Of a stretch of 42,224 nucleotides of DNA, positions 25,186 through 33,382 are shown piece by piece (the first letter of the stretch is position 1; every line of letters begins with the position of its first letter). The DNA lies in the NCBI GenBank assembly GCA_046727955.1, contig JBKPDO010000142.1, positions 1 to 42,224 on the forward strand, written 5' to 3'. This DNA comes from DASVXQ01 sp046727955 (GTDB taxonomy: Bacteria > Actinomycetota > CALGFH01). The notes beneath the pieces were generated by a model. It searched no databases. It was not told the DNA's origin and worked only from the letters and a program-made list of their open reading frames with translations. The translations under genes and the position numbers were made by a program.

Positions 25186-26136
25186 ATGGAAGCGACTATT
25201 GACGTTACCGGCCTGCGCAAGCGATTCGGGCAGACACTGGCCCTGGACGGGCTGTCCTTTACCGTCATGCCGGGGACCGTCACCGGCTTCGTCGGCCCCA
25301 ACGGCGCGGGAAAGTCCACCACCATGCGGGTGATCCTCGGCCTGGACGCCCCCGACGAGGGCCACGCGCTGATCGGCGGACGGCCATACCGGAGCCTGCG
25401 GCACCCGTTGCACCACGTCGGAGCGCTGCTGGACGCCGGTGCGCTGCAGCCGAGCCGGAGCGGCCGCAATCACCTGCTGTGGCTGGCCCACTCCCAGGGT
25501 CTGACCGCGAAGCGGGTCGACCAGGTGATCGAGCAGGCCGGCCTGCAGTCGGCGGTCCGGCGCAAGGCGGGCGGCTACTCGCTGGGCATGCGGCAGCGGC
25601 TGGGGATCGCCGCGGCGATGCTGGGCGACCCGCCGGTGCTCCTGTTCGATGAGCCGTTCAACGGCATGGATCCGGAGGGCATCGTGTGGATGCGTGGCTT
25701 CCTGCGGTCGCTGGCCGCCGAGGGGCGCGCGGTGCTGGTGTCCAGCCATCTGATGAGCGAACTTCAGGACAGCGCCAGCCATCTGGTGGTGATCGGCCGC
25801 GGCCGCCTCGTCGCCGACACCAGCGTGGCGGACCTGATCGCGGCCGCGTCCGGAGACCGGGTCACCCTGCGGACCACCGCGCGATCGGAGGCGATGACGG
25901 TGCTGGCGCGCGCGGGCGCCACGGTGGCGGCCACCGACCGTGACACGCTGACGGTGTCCGGCTTGGCGGCGCGTCGCGTCGTGGCGCTGCTCGGCGAGCA
26001 CGCGGTGCCGTTCTCCGAGGTGTCGGCGCACCGCGCGACGCTGGAGGAGGCCTACATGGAGCTGACCAGGGACGCAGTCGAATTCCGCGCCGCCACGGCC
26101 ACCGACGCGGCCAAGGACGGGGAGGCGGCGCGATGA
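25186..26136 (+). CDS. ABC transporter ATP-binding protein (DrrA/CcmA type)
   Basis: This 316-residue ATPase has Walker A GPNGAGKS (37-44), signature YSLGMRQRLGIA (Gly-Met in place of the usual SGGQ, common in this exporter group), Walker B VLLFDEPFNGMDPEG and switch His in VSSHL. The C-terminal 90 residues are the extra domain typical of drug/lantibiotic exporter ATPases. Three in-frame ATGs (25162, 25174, 25186) lie in a repeat; the third is chosen because GGAGG precedes it by 6 bases. The stop overlaps the permease start (ATGA). Probable role: drug or peptide export or resistance, switched on by the adjacent two-component system (inference). Confidence 0.92.
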   Translation: MEATIDVTGLRKRFGQTLALDGLSFTVMPGTVTGFVGPNGAGKSTTMRVILGLDAPDEGHALIGGRPYRSLRHPLHHVGALLDAGALQPSRSGRNHLLWLAHSQGLTAKRVDQVIEQAGLQSAVRRKAGGYSLGMRQRLGIAAAMLGDPPVLLFDEPFNGMDPEGIVWMRGFLRSLAAEGRAVLVSSHLMSELQDSASHLVVIGRGRLVADTSVADLIAAASGDRVTLRTTARSEAMTVLARAGATVAATDRDTLTVSGLAARRVVALLGEHAVPFSEVSAHRATLEEAYMELTRDAVEFRAATATDAAKDGEAAR

Positions 26137-27740
26137 CCACCAGCACCATCACGCCATACCGCTCCAGCCAGCAGGTGGGTCGCGACGGCTTCGCGCAGCT
26201 CCTGCGTGCCGAATGGACCAAGTTCAGGACGGTGCGCGGCTGGGTGGTCGGCATGGCCGTCGCGGCACTGGTGACCCTGGGGCTTGGGCTGTTCAGCGCA
26301 TCCGCCAGTCACTCCAATTCCGCTTGCATCGGTCCGGCCGGTCGGGCCTGTTCGTCCAAGCCCACCGTCGTAGTGGGGCCGGACGGCGAGGCGGTGAACG
26401 ACAGCTTCTACTTCGTGCATCAGCCGCTGGCGGGAAACGGCAGCATCACCGTGCGGATGACCTCCCTGACCGGCGTGATCCCGTCATTGAAGACCCCGGC
26501 CGGTCAGGGCCAGGGCCCGCTGGCGGGCGGGCGCCCCGGCCTCCAGCCGTGGACCAAGGCCGGGATCATCGTCAAGGAGAACACCAGCCAGGGATCGGCT
26601 TACGCGGCGATCATGGTCACCGGTGCCCACGGCGTGCGGATGCAATACAACTACACCCACGACAAGGCCGGCCTCGCCGGCGGCGTCTCCACGGCATCGC
26701 CGCGCTGGCTGCGGCTGACCCGTTCCGGTGACACCCTCACCGGCGAAGAGTCGGCCGACGGCACCCACTGGACCACCGTCGGCACCGCTCATCTGGCCGG
26801 GCTGCCAGCCACGGTGCAGGCCGGGCTGTTTGTCGCCTCCCCCGGATACTCCCAGCTGTCCCAGCATTTCGGCGGGAGCACCGGGACCGGCGGCCCCACC
26901 CAGGCGACCACTGCCTTCGATCAGGTCAGCCTGCAGGGCAGCTTGCCCGGCGGCGGGTGGCGCGGCGAAGCTGTCGGAGCCGGCGGCGCTGGCGACCCAT
27001 CGCTGGACGGGTTCAAGCAGGCCGGTGGCACCTTCACCGTGAGCGGGTCCGGCGACATCGCGCCGGAGGTGGTCGGATCCGTCGGCCCCGGGCAGCCGAT
27101 CGAGCGCGCCCTCGTCGGCGCGTTCGCCGGGTTGATCGCGGTGATCGTCGTGGGCGCGATGTTCATCACCGCCGAGTACCGGCGGGGCCTGATCCGCACC
27201 ACCCTGGCCGCCAGCCCGCGGCGTGGCCGGGTGCTGGCGGCAAAGGCCATCGTGATCGGCTCGGTCGCCTTCGTGGCTGGGCTAGTGGCCGCCGCCGTCG
27301 CGCTCCCGATCGACGCGCGGATCCTGCGCGCCAACGGCAACCTCCTGCTGCCGGTGCCCTCGCTCACCGAGCTGCGCCTGATCGTTGGCACCGCGGCGCT
27401 GCTCGCCGTCGCCGCCGTCCTGGCCCTGGCCGTGGGCGCTGTGCTGCGGCGCAGCGCCGCGGCGGTCACCGCCGGCATCGTGGCGATCGTCCTGCCCTAC
27501 ATCCTCGCCACCGGCTACGTCATGCCGACCGGCCCGTCGCAGTGGCTGCTGCGGCTCACCCCGGCCGCCGCCTTCGCCATCCAGCAGAGCATTCCGCAGT
27601 ACCCGCAGGTCAGCAGCGACTACACGCCGGTATTTGGCTACTACCCGCTGGCGCCGTGGGCCGGCTTCGCCGTGCTGTGCGCCTGGGCCGCGCTCGTCCT
27701 GGGCCTGGCCGTCTTCCTGCTGCGCCGGAGGGACGCATGA
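26133..27740 (+). CDS. ABC exporter permease with large lectin-like extracytoplasmic insert
   Basis: Of 535 residues, the first helix (about 35-57) follows a cytoplasmic start with the permease motif LLRAEWTKFRTVRGWV. Residues about 75-290 are extracytoplasmic and resemble a concanavalin-like/DUF1349 beta-sandwich: WTKAGIIVKENTSQGSAYAAIMVT, GVRMQYNYTHD, PRWLRLTRSGDTLTGEESADGTHWTTVGTA, VQAGLFVASPG. Such modules bind glycans in secreted proteins. The remaining five helices (about 330-352, 370-392, 408-432, 440-462, 508-530) with ITAEYRRGLIRTTLAASPRR form an ABC-2-type permease. The insert roughly doubles the usual permease size. Second gene of the operon, overlapping both neighbours by 4 bases. 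Confidence 0.85.
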   Translation: MTTSTITPYRSSQQVGRDGFAQLLRAEWTKFRTVRGWVVGMAVAALVTLGLGLFSASASHSNSACIGPAGRACSSKPTVVVGPDGEAVNDSFYFVHQPLAGNGSITVRMTSLTGVIPSLKTPAGQGQGPLAGGRPGLQPWTKAGIIVKENTSQGSAYAAIMVTGAHGVRMQYNYTHDKAGLAGGVSTASPRWLRLTRSGDTLTGEESADGTHWTTVGTAHLAGLPATVQAGLFVASPGYSQLSQHFGGSTGTGGPTQATTAFDQVSLQGSLPGGGWRGEAVGAGGAGDPSLDGFKQAGGTFTVSGSGDIAPEVVGSVGPGQPIERALVGAFAGLIAVIVVGAMFITAEYRRGLIRTTLAASPRRGRVLAAKAIVIGSVAFVAGLVAAAVALPIDARILRANGNLLLPVPSLTELRLIVGTAALLAVAAVLALAVGAVLRRSAAAVTAGIVAIVLPYILATGYVMPTGPSQWLLRLTPAAAFAIQQSIPQYPQVSSDYTPVFGYYPLAPWAGFAVLCAWAALVLGLAVFLLRRRDA

Positions 27741-28519
27741 GGCAGGCCCTGCACGCGGAGTGGACCAAGCTGCGTACCGTCCCGGGCCCCGGCTGGCTGC
27801 TGGTCGCCGCGATGGCACTGACCCTGGCCCTGAGTGCCTTGGTGCTCGGCGCCGAGCACTACCCACTTGTCGGACCCGACCAGGATCCCGACCTCGCCAA
27901 GCTCAGCCTCTCCGGGATCCAGCTCGGCCAGGCGCTGGTCGCCATCCTGGCCGTGCTGGTGATCAGCAACGAGTACAGCACCGGCATGATCCGCACCACC
28001 TTTACGGCGATGCCGCGCCGGCCCACCGTCCTGGCCGCCAAGGCAGCCGTCGTCAGCGGCGTGGTGCTGGCGGCTGGGGCCATCGCCGTGCTTGGCTGCC
28101 TGCTCGTGGGCCGGCTCATCCTGCCCGGCCACGGCTTCACTACGGCGCACGGCTACCCGCTGCTGTCCCTGGCCGACGGGCCGGTCCTGCGCGCCGCCGC
28201 CGGCTCCGTCCTCTACCTCGCCCTGATCGCCTTGCTCAGCCTTGGCGCCGCCACCGCCATACGGGACGCCGCGGTCGCCATCGGGATCGTCCTCGGCCTG
28301 CTCTACCTCTCCCCGATCCTCGCCCAGGCGGTCACCAATCCGCACTGGCAGCGGCACCTCCAGCAGCTCGCGCCGATGCCCGCCGGGCTTACCATCCAGG
28401 CCACCACCAACCTCCGCAGCCTGCCCATCAGCCCCTGGGCAGGCCTCGGCGTGCTGGCGGCCTGGGCGGCGGCGGCGCTGCTTGCCGGCGGGCTGCTGCT
28501 GCGCCTGCGCGACGCGTGA
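27737..28519 (+). CDS. ABC exporter permease (ABC-2 type)
   Basis: This 260-residue protein has six hydrophobic segments (about 18-38, 62-82, 108-132, 152-175, 182-200, 235-256). It shares the start motif ALHAEWTKLRTVPGPGW and the loop ISNEYSTGMIRTTFTAMPRRPTVLAAKA with the permease just upstream, but has no extracytoplasmic insert. The two probably form a heterodimer on the ATPase at 25186. The ATG overlaps the previous stop (ATGA). The longer frame running upstream is a shadow of the previous gene. Last gene of the operon. Substrate unknown. Confidence 0.92.
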   Translation: MRQALHAEWTKLRTVPGPGWLLVAAMALTLALSALVLGAEHYPLVGPDQDPDLAKLSLSGIQLGQALVAILAVLVISNEYSTGMIRTTFTAMPRRPTVLAAKAAVVSGVVLAAGAIAVLGCLLVGRLILPGHGFTTAHGYPLLSLADGPVLRAAAGSVLYLALIALLSLGAATAIRDAAVAIGIVLGLLYLSPILAQAVTNPHWQRHLQQLAPMPAGLTIQATTNLRSLPISPWAGLGVLAAWAAAALLAGGLLLRLRDA

Positions 28520-28647
28520 ACGACGCGTGAACGGCGGGGGGCGGCCTGTTTCCGGCATGGGCTGGGGCAGCGGGTGGGCAGGACGCGGCCGACACGGGAG
28601 CGGCGCGGTGGTGTCGCGTGGGCGGCACCGCCAGCGCGGCGGAGCGG

Positions 28648-28878
28648 TCAGACGCGCCCGACCAGGGTCTCGCCGACCGACGCGATGAGCTGCTCCGTGT
28701 CCGAGCCGTCCGAGGCGGCCGGCGGGATCACCAGGCGGTGCACACCCAGGTCGGCATAGCGCCGCCGGTGGGCGCTGGCGAGGTCGATCGGCCCTGGTGG
28801 CGTGGTGGTGAGCTCCAGCTCGCCGAGATCGGCGGGACGGTCGCCGCCGGCGGCGACCCGGCGGAGCCTGGCAAGCAC
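28648..28878 (-). pseudogene. Luciferase-like (LLM) flavin/F420 monooxygenase, C-terminal remnant
   Basis: Seventy-six minus-strand codons read LARLRRVAAGGDRPADLGELELTTTP..., then ADLGVHRLVIPPA and EQLIASVGETLVGR. This is the last quarter of an LLM-class oxidoreductase (the usual end is YAALGVxRLVLxPP...LLExLAExVLGR). The enzymatic barrel is missing, and the break lies just before repeat copy B at 28898. The stretch 28520-28647 has no recognisable content. Confidence 0.6.
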
Positions 28879-28897
28879 AGGAGTTTCTCGCGCTGGT

Positions 28898-29022
28898 CAC
28901 ATACGACGCTGGCCAGGCAGAACGCATGTACGTGGGCACACAACCAGCCTCCTGCTGCGCCACGTTCGGGCTGCTCAGAGCAGACCAAGCAGACGGTGTG
29001 CCTACCCGCTGCGAAACCCCGG
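28898..29022 (+). repeat. 125-bp perfect inverted repeat, copy B
   Basis: Reverse complement of 22741-22865 without a mismatch. It encodes the same stretch upstream of the zinc-ribbon peptide but is followed at once by a stop (TAG at 29023), so the Cys cluster is absent here. It lies between a truncated LLM gene and a truncated sigma factor gene. Confidence 0.92.
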
Positions 29023-29085
29023 TAGTCGATCGGGTCGATAAGGGCTCCACACTCGGCTCGGGCAATTTGGTCGATTCGAGTCCCG

Positions 29086-29847
29086 TCAAGGTCGGGAGTC
29101 GAAGACGGTGAGGTCGAGGCGGGCGAGGCGGGCGGGGTCCAGGAGGATGTCCATGGTCGTGATCCGCCCGTTCTGCAGCGTGAGGGCGGCGACCGCGTAG
29201 ACGTCTCCGTCCAACAGGGAGAGCCAGCCGGCCGCGCCGTTGACACGCGCGGGCCGCGCGCCGAGGCCGAGCTGCGAGAAGGCCGTCGCTTTGCGGGCGA
29301 GGTTCTCGGCGCCGCGAACCTCGACGATGGTCGCGCTGCCGGTGTCTTCGCGGAGCACGATGTCGGGATCGAGCACGGCGACGAGGGCGTCGAAGTTGCC
29401 GTCGCGTGCGGCGGCGAGGAAGGCTACAACGACTTCGTGCGGTGCGGCCGCGTCGGCGTCGGCGTCGGGGGTCGTGTCCGCCCTGCGGATGCGGCGGCGT
29501 CCGCGGCTGGCGAGTTGGCGCGCCGCGTCGGGCGTGCGGTCGAGGATGGCGCCGATCTCGTCGAAGGGAACTGAGAACATGTCGTGGAGGACGTAGGCGA
29601 GCCGCTCTGCCGGCGTCAGCGTCTCGAGCACGACGAGCAGCGCGAGGCCGACGAAGTCGGCGAGCAGCGCCTCGTGCTCAGGGTCGATGCCGACTGCGCG
29701 GCCGTCTGCGCGGCCGACGATCGGGTCTGGCAGGTGTGCGTCGAGTGGCTCCTGGCGTCGCGTCGTGCGTGCGCGGAGCACGGCGGCATGGCCGTTGAAC
29801 CGGTAGCCCGTGCGAACGAACGGATCGACGACGTTGAACTCAATCAC
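29086..29847 (-). pseudogene. ECF41-type sigma factor with SnoaL tail, lacking its sigma-2 region
   Basis: From about 29775 downward the frame matches ECF41 sigma factors: LRARTTRRQEPLDAHLPDPIV, the sigma-4 helix-turn-helix LETLTPAERLAYVLHDMFSVPFDEIGAILDRTPDAARQLASRGRRRI, then a SnoaL-like domain (VVAFLAAARDGNFDALVAVLDPDIVLREDTG...). These factors are usually near 290-310 residues and begin with sigma-2, which binds the -10 element and core polymerase. Here that part is replaced by about 25 unrelated residues (MIEFNVVDPFVRTGYRFNGH). It therefore probably cannot act as a sigma factor. It may be a relic, or just possibly an anti-sigma-like fragment. Confidence 0.75.
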
Positions 29848-29936
29848 CGGCGTGCGACGGCGGTGCTGCGGGGATGTCGACGATCCGGGCCATCCCGCAT
29901 CTCCAGAACCTTGAGGGCTATCAGAGAGAACAGATT

Positions 29937-30033
29937 ATTCTCTGTGGTATAGCGGGTGTCAAACTCCGAGTAGACCACGGTGAGCAGCACCGACACCGGA
30001 CGCAGTAGGCTCGGCAGCGACGGATTCTCTGTG
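29937..30033. repeat. Direct repeat ATTCTCTGTG flanking the recombinase promoter region
   Basis: ATTCTCTGTG occurs at 29937-29946 and 30024-30033, 87 bp apart, just upstream of the tyrosine recombinase. The first copy also forms GAGAA-N7-TTCTC (about 29927-29943). These could be recombinase arm or core sites; not proven. No gene is seen in 29848-30057. Confidence 0.4.
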
Positions 30034-30057
30034 ACATCGACGGGAGGAGCAGAGCGG

Positions 30058-30969
30058 ATGGGCGAGAAGGTCACCGCGCTCGCCGGCGCCGAGCGCACCC
30101 TCGGCGCTGCCGTGGACGCCTTCCTCGCCGAGCCGCGCGCCACCACCACCGCGCGCGCCTACACCCGCACCCTTGACCGCCTGGCCGAGCAGCTCGGCGC
30201 CGACCGGCCCCTGGCGGCCCTGGACGACGACGCGCTGGCCGAGGCGGTGACCGCGCTGTGGGGATCACGGAAGCCGGCGACCTGGAATCGCAACGTAGCC
30301 ACCGTCCGCAGCTTCCTGTCGTGGTGCCGCCGGCACGGCTGGCCCGTCGGCGACCTCACCCTGCGCGTCGACCGCCGCCCAGTGCCCGACGACGACACCC
30401 TCGTGATCCCCCTGGCCGAGCTGGAGCGGCTGTGGAGCCGCGCCGAGATCCCCCTGCGCGAGCGGGCCTTCTGGCGGCTGCTGTATGAGACCGCCGCCAG
30501 GGCCGAGGAGGTCCTCAGGCTGGACGTCGGTGACCTCGACCTGCCCAACCGGCGCGCGACCGCGCGCACCAAGGGCGGCCATGCCCGCTCGCTGCACTTC
30601 CAGACCGGCGCCGCCCGCCTACTGGCCAAGCTCCTCAAGGGCCGGGAGGTCGGTCCAGTGTTCCTCACCCACCGCCGTCCCGCCCCTGGTCGCGCGCCGG
30701 CCGCTGGCGACCTGGACCCGGTCAGCGGCCGCGCCCGGCTGAGCTACGAGATGGCCGAGCAGCTCTTCAAACGCCACACCGGCGGCAAGCACCTCCACCA
30801 GCTCCGCCACTCCCGCCTGACCCACCTGGGCGACGCCGGCGTGAGCGGCCCGGTGCTGATGAAGATCAGCGGCCACAAGCGCCTGGCCACCCTCCAGCGC
30901 TACGTCAAGGTCAGCGACGACGCCGTCGCGGCAGTTCTCGCCGAGCTGGACCCCGACCGGCGCCGCTGA
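30058..30969 (+). CDS. Tyrosine recombinase/integrase (XerC-like)
   Basis: This 303-residue recombinase has an N-terminal SAM-like core-binding domain (about 12-105) and a catalytic domain with Arg148 (TAARAEEVLRLDV), Lys172 (ARTKGGHAR), His247-x-x-Arg250 (HQLRHSRLTHL), His273 (GHKRLATLQ) and nucleophile Tyr282. All are present, so it is probably active. The ATG at 30058 follows GGGAGGAG by about 10 bases; the frame extends upstream to 29980 without homology. It lies alone on the plus strand between a truncated sigma gene and an IS3 element. Its substrate site is unknown; the repeat ATTCTCTGTG upstream is a candidate. Confidence 0.9.
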   Translation: MGEKVTALAGAERTLGAAVDAFLAEPRATTTARAYTRTLDRLAEQLGADRPLAALDDDALAEAVTALWGSRKPATWNRNVATVRSFLSWCRRHGWPVGDLTLRVDRRPVPDDDTLVIPLAELERLWSRAEIPLRERAFWRLLYETAARAEEVLRLDVGDLDLPNRRATARTKGGHARSLHFQTGAARLLAKLLKGREVGPVFLTHRRPAPGRAPAAGDLDPVSGRARLSYEMAEQLFKRHTGGKHLHQLRHSRLTHLGDAGVSGPVLMKISGHKRLATLQRYVKVSDDAVAAVLAELDPDRRR

Positions 30970-31040
30970 CCCAAGGTCATTGAGGTGCTTCTGACTCAAT
31001 GACCGACGATGGCCGGTTGATCAGACCGCATCGGGGGTCG

Positions 31041-32082
31041 TCACGGCCGGGTCTCCTTGCCGTGCTTGCGATGGTAGGCGATGTGCCGACGGCGAGCCCA
31101 CTTGAGGCCTTGGCGGCGGGCCTTGCGGATCTGGGCGCCGCGGCCGCTGTGCTCGTCGTCGGGGGTGACGTAGCCGATCCCGGCGTGCAGCCGGACGGTG
31201 TTGTAGTGGGCGCGGACCACCTCCAGTTCAGCGCGGAGCTCGTCGGGGTCGCGGATCTGTTCCAGGTGGGGGCCACTCGCCTTTGACGTGCCCGAAGAAG
31301 CTCTCGATCGGGGCCTGGTCGGTCGGGGTGTGGGGCGGCCGAAGTGCTGGACGATCGAGCACAACGCCAGGAACTCCCTGGTCGACCCCGAGGTCATCCG
31401 GGGGCCGTTGTCGGACACCGCCAGCAGCAGCGGCCGGGTCGGGTCATCGACCGCCAGGTCGACCCGGCCGTCCTGGCGGGCGGACACCAGCTCAGCCAGC
31501 CCCTCGCGCTCCAGCGCGTCACAGAACACCACCTGGACCTGGGTGGAGGTCTCCTCGGCGCTGCGCAGGGTGGCCAGCCACCTACGGCCCGGCCAGGTCG
31601 ATGATCGCGAACGCACACGGGGCGGCCCGGCAGCGGCCGAAGTGGGTCACGTCCCAGCCCCACACCTGGTTGGGCCGATAGGTGATCCAGTCCGGCCAGG
31701 GCGTGCGCTGCACCGGCGCCCGGCCCGCCGGCTTGGGCAGCACCAGGTCATGGGCGGCCAGCACCCTGAACACGCTCGCCGGCGAGACCCACACCCGGCC
31801 GGTGTAGGCGCCGCGGTGGGCGAGCTTGCGGTGGGAGCGGTCGGTCTCGCCCCACTCCTTGGTCAACTCCAGGATCGCCTCGACCTCCTCGTCCAGCAGG
31901 CCGTGGACCGCGCCGCCGCCGGCGGGCCGGTCGGCCAGCGTCCCGGCCACCCGCCGGGCCTGCCAACGGTTGACCCGCCGCTCGGAGACCTGCAGCACCC
32001 GGCAGGCAGCCCGCACGGTGCACCCCTCGGCCACGGCCTGGTCGACCAGCGCCGGCAGCGCAACCTTGGTGGCGGCTTCCAC
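31041..32082 (-). pseudogene. IS3-family OrfB transposase, frameshifted
   Basis: The frame from 32082 gives an HTH part (AACRVLQVSERRVNRWQ), the first catalytic Asp in NQVWGWDVTHFG, and ends at 31582 after FAIIDLAGP. A second frame (31616-31041) resumes with RRWLATLRSAEETSTQVQV, the second Asp in VSDNGPRMTS, and GPHLEQIRDPDELR...YNTVRLHAGIGYVTPDDEH. In that frame the catalytic Glu stretch is unreadable because one C is missing before and one C is gained after it; restoring them gives APIESFFGHVKGEWPHLEQI. At least three frameshifts make it inactive. Confidence 0.85.
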
Positions 32083-32100
32083 GCGCGGGGACGCCGCCGA

Positions 32101-32451
32101 TCAACCCCAACGCGATTTTCCCCGCAGCAGCACCAGCTCGATCGCCTGCTCTTTGACCGTCTCGCCCAGCCGCGCGATCTCCGCCCGGGCCGCGGCCAGC
32201 TCGGCGTCCTCGCGGACCTGGCGCACCCCCGGCTTGGACGCCGCCAACGCCGCCAACGCGCCCTGCTTGGCCACCTGGCGGATCCGCATCACCGTCGAGC
32301 GGTCCACGCCAAACCGCTCGGCCGCCTCGGCCTGGCGCAGCTCGCCGGTCACCAACTGCAGCCACAGCTGGTACTTCTGGCTCGGGCTCAAGAACCGCTT
32401 GGCGCGGCGCCCAAGACGGTCGCGTCCACGATCCTGCTGGGTCATCTCCAC
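32101..32451 (-). CDS. IS3-family OrfA transposase subunit
   Basis: This 116-residue protein has a helix-turn-helix (FLSPSQKYQLWLQLVTGELRQAEAAERFGVDRSTVMRIRQVAKQGALAAL, about 20-70) followed by a leucine-zipper-like coiled coil (LAAARAEIARLGETVKEQAIELVLLRGK), the normal layout of IS3 OrfA. It lies just inside the right inverted repeat and is followed by orfB after 18 bases. In IS3 elements OrfA and OrfB are joined by programmed frameshifting; here orfB is damaged, so OrfA is probably an orphan. Confidence 0.82.
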   Translation of the reverse strand: MEMTQQDRGRDRLGRRAKRFLSPSQKYQLWLQLVTGELRQAEAAERFGVDRSTVMRIRQVAKQGALAALAASKPGVRQVREDAELAAARAEIARLGETVKEQAIELVLLRGKSRWG

Positions 32452-32639
32452 CCTCCTGCTCGGGGCCGGACGACCCTACCGGATGCGGCCTAATCAGAAC
32501 CGAGAAGTCGGACACGAAGTCAGACGCAAGACATCATCACCTGTCCGGCTGGCTCGTAAGCGTTGGTTTGCGGCGAGTACTACGCCGACCCACTCAGCCA
32601 GCGTCGCTACCTTGCGGCTGGCCGTAGCTTCGGGAATTC

Positions 32640-32815
32640 CGGGCCACCACCGGCGACACGCCGCACGACACAGCGGCGTCCTCGCTCGACAGCCCGCGGG
32701 CGATCGCTCCCAGAAGCATTGCCGATCCTCACGCCGCGCCACCGGCGGCCGACCAGGTGGCTGCATCGCAGGCCGACCCGCCAAATCCGACCGCCGCCGT
32801 CTGCGTTCCCGCATC
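32640..32815 (-). pseudogene. IS30-family transposase, N-terminal remnant
   Basis: Minus-strand pieces read RRRRRSDLAGRPAMQPPGRPPVARREDRQCFWE and, in another frame, IARGLSSEDAAVSCGVSPVV. Together they match the N-terminus of an actinobacterial IS30 transposase (GRPPVARREDRxRFWxxIARGLSSEDAAxxxGVSPxVG). A frameshift separates the two, and the catalytic part is gone. The rest of 32515-32850 shows nothing else. Confidence 0.6.
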
Positions 32816-32854
32816 GCAACTCCTCACCGTCGAGGTGTTGCGACGACCAGTTGA

Positions 32855-33167
32855 ATCCGCCCAGTACACCGCGATCCGCTTCACCCAACGCCTGATCGAC
32901 GCTGGGGTCCAGCCCTCCATGGGCAGCGTCGGGGACTCGTTCGATAACGCGCTCGCCGAGAACTTCTTCTCCGTGCTCAAGGTCGAGCTGGTCTACCGCA
33001 CCAGCTGGCGCACCCGCCAGCAGGCTGAACTCGACCTGTTCCGCTACATCGACGGCTGGTACAACCCACACCGCATCCAGCGGGGCCTCGACTGGCGCAG
33101 CCCTGACGAGTTCGAGGCCGACTACTATCGCAACCTGAACGCTGCCATGGCCGCCGAAACCACGTAA
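32855..33167 (+). pseudogene. IS3-family OrfB, C-terminal remnant
   Basis: From QYTAIRFTQRLIDAGVQPSMGSVGDSFDNALAENFFSVLKVEL to the stop at 33167 this is the last third of an IS3 OrfB, including the catalytic Glu in ALAENFFSVLK and WYNPHRIQRGLDWRSPDEFE. The first two catalytic Asp residues are missing, because similarity starts abruptly at about 32855. The sequence after the stop, with the hairpin CCCCCGG-GAAA-CCGGGGG (33173-33190), ends with AAGCTCA and is probably the right end of this element. Confidence 0.85.
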
Positions 33168-33198
33168 CGCGGCCCCCGGGAAACCGGGGGAAGCTCAG

Positions 33199-33375
33199 TC
33201 TGGCCTGGAAGTCCACCACGTTCGCAAGCTCGCCGACCTCAACCGCCCCGGTCGGCCCGACAGGCCAGCATGGGTGCACCTCATGGCCAAACGGCACCGC
33301 AAGACCCTTGTGGTCTGCCGCTCTTGCCACGAGCGCACCCATACCGGTCGGGCACGCGCATCCATCCGGCATTGA
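33199..33375 (+). pseudogene. Group II intron reverse transcriptase/maturase, HNH C-terminus
   Basis: Fifty-eight codons read LEVHHVRKLADLNRPGRPDRPAWVHLMAKRHRKTLVVCRSCHERTHTGRARASIRH before a stop. This is the HNH endonuclease end of group II intron proteins (HHVRKLADL...P.WVxLMAxRxRKTLVVCxxCHxxIHxGR). The reverse transcriptase and maturase domains are missing, cut by the IS3 end immediately upstream. An ISL3 element follows 7 bases after the stop. Confidence 0.8.
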
Positions 33376-33382
33376 CCACTGG

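Larger units (their letters stand above)
31000..32514 (-). mobile_element. IS3-family insertion sequence with terminal inverted repeats
   Basis: The left end starts TGACCGAC at 31000 and the right end, read inward, TGTCCGAC at 32514. Both continue with related sequence (GGTT..GAT.AG.CCGCATC and GGGTCGTC). The outer CTGACT is also shared on both sides, so the ends may lie 9 bases further out. No clear target duplication is seen. Confidence 0.75.

Noticed and set aside
29023..29100. tRNA 3' end or attachment site (GGTCGATTCGAGTCCCG)
   Set aside because: No complete T-arm pairing, acceptor stem or CCA; no other tRNA arms fit.
33173..33190. Hairpin CCCCCGG-GAAA-CCGGGGG as an independent RNA element
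   Set aside because: It lies at the right end of the IS3 remnant and lacks a U-tract; most simply part of the IS end.
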